A DNA stretch of 41,477 nucleotides from Synechococcales cyanobacterium M55_K2018_004. GTDB lineage: Bacteria > Cyanobacteriota > Cyanobacteriia > Elainellales > Elainellaceae. Under the pieces are notes generated by a model, which did no database searches, was not told the origin of the DNA, and saw nothing but the letters and a program-made list of their open reading frames with translations. Position numbers and translations under genes: made by a program. This document shows positions 35,980 through 41,477 of this stretch, one piece after another (position 1 is the first letter of the stretch; each line of letters begins with the position of its first letter). The DNA lies in assembly GCA_015295905.1 (NCBI GenBank), contig DVEB01000345.1, positions 1-41,477 on the forward strand, in the 5' to 3' direction.

Positions 35980-36083
35980 TATAGCGCTACACGCCTAGGT
36001 TGGGACAACACTTTTTGTGGGAAACCCCACGCCGCGGGGTTTCTCACAAAAAGCGCTTTACATCATGAGCGCGTAGCGCCATA
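35980..36083 (+). mobile_element. MITE family D, long copy (D1)
   Basis: 104 bp with ends TATAGCGCTACACGCC and (reverse complement) TATGGCGCTACGCGC. A central hairpin, CTTTTTGTGGGAAACCCC (36011-36028) with GGGGTTTCTCACAAAAAG (36036-36053), has one G-T mismatch that still pairs in RNA. CATCATGAGCGCGTAGCGCCATA is shared with D3. Confidence 0.75.
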
Positions 36084-36116
36084 TTCAGCGCCATATTCAG
36101 CGTGCTGCCAAACTGA

Positions 36117-36230
36117 AACGTCACTTCGAGATACGCTGACCCCCTCAATTTTCCGTGGGCGGCGTGCACGGGAAACCGAGGGGTCTGGGGTATCGCACGG
36201 TATCCCGTTCTCTTCACCTGCACTGACGTT
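36117..36230 (+). mobile_element. MITE family C, copy 3 (C3)
   Basis: 114 bp bounded by AACGTCACTTC and (reverse complement of right end) AACGTCAGTGC. A central imperfect hairpin pairs CCCCTC..TTTTCCGTG with CACGGGAAA..GAGGGG. The interior sequence differs from C1 and C2, but size, termini and hairpin position agree. Confidence 0.6.
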
Positions 36231-36249
36231 AAGGCCAGTAAAATAGCTG

Positions 36250-36500
36250 ATACGAAATCCGTCCCTAAAGTAGCAGTTTGTTGTGATGTAAAACGGGTGC
36301 ACAGCGTACGTTTTACATCACAACAAACGGGTGCATGTCACTTTTGCCCTCACCCTAAATCCCTCTCCCAAGCTAGGAGAGGGACTTTGAGAGGCTCGGC
36401 TCCCCTTCTCCCAAGTTGGGAGAAGGGGCTGGGGGATGAGGGTCTGCAAAAGTGACATGCTCTCACAACAAACCGACTCAATAACCGACGGAGTCGGTAT
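36250..36500 (-). mobile_element. MITE family B interrupted by MITE A (B2)
   Basis: Termini ATACGAAATCCGT (36250-36262) and the reverse complement of ACGGAGTCGGTAT (36488-36500) match those of B3. It contains an internal inverted repeat TTGTTGTGATGTAAAACG/CGTTTTACATCACAACAA. A family A element is inserted at 36329-36462; removing it restores a continuous family B sequence. Confidence 0.8.
36329..36462 (-). mobile_element. MITE family A, copy 2 (A2), nested in B2
   Basis: A 128-bp core, 36333-36460, with perfect terminal repeats GCATGTCACTTTTGC/GCAAAAGTGACATGC. It matches A1 end to end in the opposite orientation. It is flanked by an 11-bp direct repeat TCACAACAAAC (36318-36328 and 36463-36473), the expected footprint of transposition. 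Confidence 0.85.
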
Positions 36501-36678
36501 GAGATTAGACGGCTAGTGGCAAGGGAGCAGATTTGGTCACTGGAGGTGGTGCCCCATTTCTAAAGGCTTCCTTGATAATGGAAAGGAGGCAGGGGTGAGC
36601 CAACCCTGGTTTGAAAGCCTCCCCTCCCTTACCGCCTGTCTGTTGTGATGGTGCGATCGCACCCTTGAGATACCTGCC
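36501..36678. promoter_or_regulatory. mutS2 leader with HIP1-centred palindrome
   Basis: GGTGCGATCGCACC (36650-36663) is a 14-bp perfect palindrome containing HIP1, ending 15 bases before the mutS2 start codon. Further up, AGGCAGGGGT/ACCCTGGTTTGAAAGCCT-type complementarity suggests an RNA stem around 36585-36625. Confidence 0.45.
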
Positions 36679-39135
36679 TTGATTCAGTCTGAGACCCTCG
36701 ACCTTTTAGAATGGCCGCGTCTGTGCCAGCACTTAGCAACCTTTGCTGCTACTAAGTTGGGAGCAGCGATCGCCCGCCAACCGCACATCCCTAAGACCCA
36801 AGCCGAAAGCGAAACACTCCTGGCGCAGACGCGCGAGGTCTACCAGCTTGAAGATAGTCTGGCACAGGGATTGAGCTTTGATGGCATCCACGATATTGGG
36901 GATGCGCTGGAGCGAGCGGCGTTGCAAGGGGTGTTGAGCGGCGAGGACCTGCTGGCGATCGCCACTACGCTCAATGGTGCCCGCCAACTGCGGCGCGTGA
37001 TCGACAACCAAGACAACCTCCCCGTTTTGCAGGGGCTTGTTGCTGAATTACGCACCTATCCAGAGATTGAGCAGGAAATCCACCGCTGCATTGATGACAA
37101 TGGACGGGTGATGGACCGCGCTAGTCAAAAACTTAGCGAGATCCGTGAACAACTGAAGGCTCAACGCGATCGCATTGATCAAATTCTCAACACCATTATT
37201 CAACGCCATGGCAATGCCCTGCAGGAATCGCTCATTACCCAACGGGGCGATCGCTTTGTATTGCCGGTCAAAGCATCCCACAAAGACGTAGTGCCAGGGA
37301 TTGTGCACGACACCTCCACCAGTGGCATGACGCTCTACGTGGAACCAAATGCAATCGTCAGTCTTGGCAACAATTTGCGGCAACTACTGCGGCGAGAGCA
37401 AGCAGAAGAGGAAGCGGTGCGGCGTGTTTTGACGGAGCAGATTGCAGCCGTCAAAGATGACCTAGAAGACCTGCTGGCGATCGTAACCACGCTGGACTTT
37501 GCCACTGCGCGATCGCGGTATTCCCTCTGGCTGGGGGCCAATCCTCCCCGCTTTGTGGCATGGCAACCGGGAGAGTGGACAGGGGCCCCTGCTGCCAGCC
37601 CCACCCCCCCAATTCCCGCCGCGCCAATTGTGCTGCGGCAACTGCGCCATCCCCTGCTCGTGTGGCAACAGCAGTATGAGCAGGGCTTTCCCGTCGTGCC
37701 GATTGACCTAGTGATCCAGCCGCACATCCGGGTGGTGGCAATTACGGGGCCGAATACGGGCGGCAAAACAGTAACCCTCAAAACCCTGGGATTAGCAGCG
37801 TTGATGGCGAAGGTGGGGTTGTTCATTCCAGCACGAGAACCGGTCGAACTGCCCTGGTTTGACCAGGTGTTGGCTGATATTGGCGATGAACAATCACTGC
37901 AACAGAGCCTTTCCACCTTTTCGGGGCACATCCGCCGGATTAGTCGCATCTTGGCAGCGCTGCAACCGCAGTCCGCCCAGTCTCTGACTTCGCTGGTCTT
38001 ACTCGATGAGGTGGGGGCCGGCACCGACCCCACAGAGGGCAGTGCCCTAGCGATCGCTCTACTCCGCTATCTAGCGAACCATGCCTCGTTGACGATTGCC
38101 ACGACGCACTTTGGTGAACTAAAGGCGCTGAAATATGAGGACAACCGCTTTGAAAATGCCTCAGTCGAATTTGATGATGTCTCCCTATCACCCACCTATC
38201 GGCTGCTGTGGGGTATCCCTGGACGCTCGAATGCCCTGATCATTGCGCGACGCTTGGGTTTAGCTCCAGAGATTATTGAAGATGCCCAGGCCCACGTGGG
38301 TGTAGGGGTGAACCAGGATATCAACCAGGTGATTGCGGGGCTGGAGGATCAACGACGACAGCAGGAACGTAAGGCGGCAGAAGCAGCGCAACTGGTGCAA
38401 CAGGCGGAGCGCTTTTATCAGGAAGTTTCGCGCAAGGCAGCACGCTTGCAGCAGCGTGAGAAGGAGTTGCAACAACAGCAGGAAGCGGCTGTGCAGCGGG
38501 CGATCGCCCAGGCCAAGGGAGAAATCGCGAAGGTGATCCGTGACCTGCAACGGGGACCTGTGACGGCGCAGGAAGCGCAACAGGCGACCGAGCAAATCAA
38601 CGCCCTGGCCGAACGACACCTGCCCTCCCGCCAGCAACCACCTCAGCCAAAGCCTGGTTTTATGCCAAAGGTGGGCGATCGCGTCCGCATTCCCCGCTTA
38701 GGACAGACTGCTGAAGTGCTGACCAATCCCGATGACAGCGGCGAACTCACCGTCCGGTTTGGGCTGATGAAATTGACGGTTTCACTGCAAGATGTGGAAT
38801 CACTCCAGGGTGAGAAAGTTGAGCTACCCAAAAAGGAACCAACTCCCAGTCGTGCCCCAGCCCCCCAAGCCCCAGCCCCTCAAGCCCCAGCAGTGCGGAC
38901 TGCATGCAATACGATCGATGTTCGCGGCAGTCGGGTGGCAGAGGCAGAGGTGATTCTAGAGCGGGCGATCGCCACTGCAGCAGCAGGGCCACTGTGGATT
39001 ATTCATGGGCATGGGACTGGCAAACTCAAAAAAGGGGTCCAGGAATTTCTTAAGCAACACCCACAGGTGGAACGATTTGAAGCCGCAGACCAAGCGGATG
39101 GTGGCACTGGGGTGACGGTTGCCTATATTCGCTGA
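36679..39135 (+). CDS. mutS2: MutS2 / endonuclease MutS2 (ribosome rescue or recombination ATPase)
   Basis: 818 aa. N-terminal MIQSETLDLLEWPRLCQHLATFAAT is the typical cyanobacterial MutS2 start, here encoded by TTG at 36679; no ATG or GTG precedes it before the in-frame stop at 36646. MutS core: Walker A GPNTGGKTVTL (about 357), Walker B LVLLDEVGAGTDPTEGSALA, and THFGELKALKY. A long coiled coil is at about 545-645, an Ala/Pro linker (APAPQAPAPQAP) at about 725-735, and a C-terminal Smr domain at about 745-818 with DVRGSR and HGHGTGKLKKG. MutS2 is described as suppressing homologous recombination and, more recently, as sensing collided ribosomes. It ends convergent with ygfZ. Confidence 0.96.
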   Translation: MIQSETLDLLEWPRLCQHLATFAATKLGAAIARQPHIPKTQAESETLLAQTREVYQLEDSLAQGLSFDGIHDIGDALERAALQGVLSGEDLLAIATTLNGARQLRRVIDNQDNLPVLQGLVAELRTYPEIEQEIHRCIDDNGRVMDRASQKLSEIREQLKAQRDRIDQILNTIIQRHGNALQESLITQRGDRFVLPVKASHKDVVPGIVHDTSTSGMTLYVEPNAIVSLGNNLRQLLRREQAEEEAVRRVLTEQIAAVKDDLEDLLAIVTTLDFATARSRYSLWLGANPPRFVAWQPGEWTGAPAASPTPPIPAAPIVLRQLRHPLLVWQQQYEQGFPVVPIDLVIQPHIRVVAITGPNTGGKTVTLKTLGLAALMAKVGLFIPAREPVELPWFDQVLADIGDEQSLQQSLSTFSGHIRRISRILAALQPQSAQSLTSLVLLDEVGAGTDPTEGSALAIALLRYLANHASLTIATTHFGELKALKYEDNRFENASVEFDDVSLSPTYRLLWGIPGRSNALIIARRLGLAPEIIEDAQAHVGVGVNQDINQVIAGLEDQRRQQERKAAEAAQLVQQAERFYQEVSRKAARLQQREKELQQQQEAAVQRAIAQAKGEIAKVIRDLQRGPVTAQEAQQATEQINALAERHLPSRQQPPQPKPGFMPKVGDRVRIPRLGQTAEVLTNPDDSGELTVRFGLMKLTVSLQDVESLQGEKVELPKKEPTPSRAPAPQAPAPQAPAVRTACNTIDVRGSRVAEAEVILERAIATAAAGPLWIIHGHGTGKLKKGVQEFLKQHPQVERFEAADQADGGTGVTVAYIR

Positions 39136-39213
39136 GCGCTTAAACAGTAGCCCAGAGCAGTGCTCCGGGCTACTGTTTGCCCCACAAAGCATGCTCTACG
39201 AAATCCACCAGTG

Positions 39214-39284
39214 ATACCGACTCTGTTGGTTATTGAGTCGGTTTATTGTGGTGTAAACCGCTACTTTATAGACGGATTCTGTAT
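39214..39284 (+). mobile_element. MITE family B, short copy (B3)
   Basis: 71 bp from ATACCGACTCTGT to ACGGATTCTGTAT. Terminal repeats match at about 10 of 13 positions. GTTGGTTATTGAGTCGGTTTATTGTG is near identical to the right arm of B2 (reverse complement), and CGCTACTTTATAGACGG to B1. Confidence 0.8.
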
Positions 39285-39294
39285 GAAGTACCGT

Positions 39295-39419
39295 TCACGT
39301 GAATTTCGAATCAGCTGAAACCCTTGCTGTTCTGTACGCGACGCACACGGAATATCAAGGATTTTGGGGCACTGCGCCGGGCATGGTGCCCCAAAATCCT
39401 CTGAACCCGAATGGACGTT
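39295..39419 (-). mobile_element. MITE family C, copy 2 (C2)
   Basis: About 125 bp. It contains a perfect 15-bp stem, AGGATTTTGGGGCAC with GTGCCCCAAAATCCT (39358-39400, 13-base loop), and ACAGAACAGCAAGGG on the minus strand as in C1. Its right terminus (TAACGTCC on the minus strand) supplies the TAA stop of the ygfZ gene at 39418-39420. Confidence 0.75.
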
Positions 39420-40476
39420 AGATATATTCATGCCTAACGAAGGGCAGGGAGACCAGTTCCCCATCGATGCCTTCAGCTTGCACGTGTGTCACGCCGGCTG
39501 CGATCGCCTTGGTGCGAAGGTAGGCTAGTCCCCGATACCCCTGGCTGGTCGGAGTGCAACTGGTGAGGATGCCTACTCGTTCTCCGTCAGCAGTGAGGGG
39601 GCTACCAGGAGGGACGCCAGCCGCGAGTTTAACACCCCAGAGTTGCTGTTTCACCCCTCTGTAAGTGTGTAGACGAGCGATTGTCTCCTGCCCAATGTAG
39701 CACCCTTTGCTCAGGGAAATAGTGTGCCAGAGACCTGCCTCTAAGGGATTGAAGTCCTCTGTCAGCTCGTGATCAGGAGCGGGCCTGCCTTGGATGATGC
39801 GGAGTTGCTCCCAGGCGGTTTCTCCCAGGGGAATGGCTCCCGCAGCAACAAGGGCGGTCCAGAGGTCAGCAGCGTGGACTGCATCAGCAATCAGCGTGAA
39901 ACCAGGCAACGCCAGACCACTGCCTACGGCAATGCGGACTGTGGCTCCATTAACGGTGTAGGTACGGTGGGTACCGTCGGGTTGGTCCAACAGGTCAGCG
40001 GCGCCTAGATGCTCGGCGATCGCCCTACTCTCTGGCCCGATCAAACTAAAGGCAGCCGTTGCCGGTGTGATGTCCTGGAGCTTCACCTTGTCAGCAAAAA
40101 AAATGAAGCGATCCATCCACTGCAATAAAAATTGACGACGATGGGGCGATACGAGCAACAGCACCGCGGCCTCCAGCACGTAGGCGGTGGCTAGGTCGAG
40201 GGTGCGGGCGGTGGAGTTGACAAACACTGTATCGCAGCCCTCACCGGGTTTGCGCCCCTCAAAAGCATTGGTGGTCTGGTTGTGCAGAAAACGCAGGCGA
40301 TCGCCATCAGACACTAGAATCCTGCCCCAGTGAGAGCGATCGTATAGAGCAACAGCAGATTGGGTGGCGGCGATCGCCGCTGCATCATTGCCAAAGGTTG
40401 CAGGGACAGTCATCTCAGCCATCGTTGTCAACGTGGCACCCAGGTTAGCCTGGACTTCCTGTAGCGATGCAGCCAT
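39418..40476 (-). CDS. ygfZ: Folate-binding protein YgfZ (iron-sulfur cluster repair/assembly)
   Basis: 352 aa, GcvT-like fold. The family signature KGCYIGQE is at about 254-262, with HTYRGVKQQLWGV after it. The N-terminal half has LHNQTTNAF and the conserved folate-binding region. It supports maintenance of certain Fe-S proteins; in E. coli one target is MiaB, whose gene is also in this window (29350). The first residues (MAASLQEVQANLGATLTT) precede the core; an internal Met at 19 or 22 is possible. The stop codon overlaps MITE C2. Confidence 0.92.
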   Translation of the reverse strand: MAASLQEVQANLGATLTTMAEMTVPATFGNDAAAIAATQSAVALYDRSHWGRILVSDGDRLRFLHNQTTNAFEGRKPGEGCDTVFVNSTARTLDLATAYVLEAAVLLLVSPHRRQFLLQWMDRFIFFADKVKLQDITPATAAFSLIGPESRAIAEHLGAADLLDQPDGTHRTYTVNGATVRIAVGSGLALPGFTLIADAVHAADLWTALVAAGAIPLGETAWEQLRIIQGRPAPDHELTEDFNPLEAGLWHTISLSKGCYIGQETIARLHTYRGVKQQLWGVKLAAGVPPGSPLTADGERVGILTSCTPTSQGYRGLAYLRTKAIAAGVTHVQAEGIDGELVSLPFVRHEYI

Positions 40477-40623
40477 GATTTCCGCTCTATCTCTTGTTCA
40501 ACTCTTGTCACGCTGTTTCAGTACCAGTATGCCGTGGTTCTGTTGCCTTTTGTGAAGCTGTTCTCTACCTCCCCAGAAGTTCTGCCCTGGGCAACCACAG
40601 CATACTCCCACAGGAGACCGGTC

Positions 40624-40710
40624 ATGGCAACGGATAAAGGCGCATTCGCCCAGCGGATCTTAGGAGGTAAGCGACAGGATACGCGATTTTGCTCAAACGG
40701 CGGTTGCTGA
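40624..40710 (+). CDS. Possible 28-aa small protein upstream of ftsH
   Basis: ATG at 40624 is preceded by a strong Shine-Dalgarno sequence (AGGAGA, eight bases before). The 28-residue frame ends in FCSNGGC and TGA at 40708-40710. No homology is recognised. It is the only sequence in the 490-base gap with a good ribosome site. It could be a real small protein, a decayed gene start, or chance. Confidence 0.35.
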   Translation: MATDKGAFAQRILGGKRQDTRFCSNGGC

Positions 40711-40903
40711 ATTCAGTTGTTAAACTCACAGTATTGAGGAATTGATTGTCCGGCTGGCAGAAATTAAGTTAAATTTAGTTAAGATTCCTTCTCAGAAAAC
40801 AGGATTTTTGCCCTTAGTCTACGCAAGGGTCTTGGCAACCGCTCCGTGACTCATGGGCAGAACCATTCATATTTTTACTAAACCTTGTAAAAGAGAAGAT
40901 AGG

Positions 40904-40947
40904 TCATCTCACTTGAGGCTCATCTCGCTTGAGACTCATCTCGCAGC
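40904..40947 (+). repeat. Three tandem ~16-bp repeats in ftsH leader
   Basis: TCATCTCACTTGAGGC (40904-40919), TCATCTCGCTTGAGAC (40920-40935) and a shortened TCATCTCGCAGC (40936-40947) stand 22 bases before the ftsH ATG. Within each full unit CTCACTTGAG/CTCGCTTGAG is a near palindrome. They may be protein-binding sites or a 5'-UTR structure. Confidence 0.75.
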
Positions 40948-40969
40948 TAAATTCAGAGGCGTCTAAATT

Positions 40970-41477
40970 ATGAAATTTTCCTGGAGAGTTGTGCTGCTCT
41001 GGACACTGCCAGCACTGGTTGTCGGGTTCTTCTTCTGGCAGGGTGCGTTTTCCAACACACCGATGGACTTTGGTAACAATACTGCCAGCACCCGCATGAC
41101 CTACGGCCGGTTTTTGGAATACCTAGATGCCGGACGGGTTCGTAGCGTAGACCTGTTCGATGGAGGGCGGACCGCTATTGTGGAAGCGGTTGACCCCGAA
41201 CTCGATGGTCGTCTGCAACGGCTCAGGGTTGACCTGCCCGGAAACGCGCCTGAATTGATCTCGAAGCTGCGCGATGAGCACATTAGCTTTGATGTGCATC
41301 CTCCCCGTAATGATGGCGCTATCTGGAGTCTGCTGGGAAACCTGCTGTTCCCCGTTTTATTGATTGGCGGACTGTTCTTCTTGTTCCGTCGCTCTAGCAA
41401 CGTCCCTGGTGGCCCTGGTCAGGCGATGAACTTCGGCAAGTCTCGCGCTCGTTTCCAGATGGAGGCCAAGACGGGGG
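40970..41477 (+). CDS. ftsH: ATP-dependent zinc metalloprotease FtsH, N-terminal part
   Basis: The first 169 codons, then cut by the window edge. MKFSWRVVLLWTLPALVVGFFFWQGAF is the first membrane segment; MTYGRFLEYLDAGRVRSVDLFDGGRTAIVEAVDPE starts the lumenal/periplasmic FtsH_ext domain; the second membrane segment is LLGNLLFPVLLIGGLFFLF (about 126-144). NFGKSRARFQMEAKTG leads into the AAA domain. It matches thylakoid-type cyanobacterial FtsH, which degrades damaged D1 of photosystem II; which of the four homologues it is cannot be settled from this part. Confidence 0.95.
   Translation, partial: MKFSWRVVLLWTLPALVVGFFFWQGAFSNTPMDFGNNTASTRMTYGRFLEYLDAGRVRSVDLFDGGRTAIVEAVDPELDGRLQRLRVDLPGNAPELISKLRDEHISFDVHPPRNDGAIWSLLGNLLFPVLLIGGLFFLFRRSSNVPGGPGQAMNFGKSRARFQMEAKTG

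Larger units (their letters stand above)
40477..40969. other. Intergenic region between ygfZ and ftsH
   Basis: Divergent promoter region. It contains the 28-codon frame at 40624, AT-rich DNA with repeated GTTAA (TAAGTTAAATTTAGTTAAG, near 40765), and the tandem repeats before ftsH. No other gene is seen. Confidence 0.5.

Noticed and set aside
38858-38895. Short CCCCAGCCCC-type repeats in mutS2
   Set aside because: They encode the Ala/Pro linker before the Smr domain and are explained by the protein.

Overview
This window is chromosomal DNA from a cyanobacterium, probably a filamentous or Leptolyngbya-like lineage. The HIP1 octamer GCGATCGC is scattered throughout. The gene set also fits: RppA-type response regulator, cyanobacterial GlcD, MutS2, FtsH, PAS/GAF histidine kinases and RTX-repeat secreted enzymes. 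No taxon can be assigned more precisely from the sequence alone. There is no CRISPR array, prophage or intact transposase. The window is instead unusually rich in small non-autonomous palindromic elements (MITE/REP-like), of which I can define at least five families (A to E) by comparing copies inside the window.

Layout. 1-3203: a divergent EF-G paralogue (minus), a host-attachment/eRF1-like family protein (plus) and tRNA-Ala(CGC). 3204-5140: a small accessory patch with a truncated PLD-domain gene overlapping head-to-head with a PIN-domain gene, plus a coupled 75-aa partner. 5142-17087: an atypical ITPase/RdgB, then a signalling block. The block holds an exported helical-repeat protein with an OmpR-type regulator, a PAS-LuxR regulator, a two-gene kinase operon (Cache hybrid kinase, then REC-kinase) and a divergent 968-aa PAS/GAF/HWE-type kinase preceded by tandem iterons. 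17344-22721: metabolism (glcD, a class III aminotransferase, proA, folB) and tRNA-Cys. 22722-31426: an alpha/beta-hydrolase-fold protein without an obvious catalytic triad, Nudix, peroxiredoxin Q, a MOSC fused to an alkyltransferase-like domain, a methionine-gamma-lyase-family PLP enzyme, a membrane protein, a secreted pentapeptide/TPR protein, miaB and a Sua5/YrdC protein. 31427-41477: a CHAD protein, an RTX-tailed metallophosphatase, a MITE cluster, mutS2, ygfZ, and the 5' part of ftsH running off the right edge.

How the parts may work together. GlcD makes glyoxylate and the next gene is a class III aminotransferase that could convert it to glycine, so the pair may be photorespiratory. The EF-G paralogue and the eRF1-like host-attachment protein share one divergent promoter region and may form a ribosome rescue or recycling pair. 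MITE termini lie at or within a few bases of several stop codons, and one MITE is nested inside another with an 11-bp direct repeat at its borders. All functional assignments come from motif recognition by eye; no database search was run.
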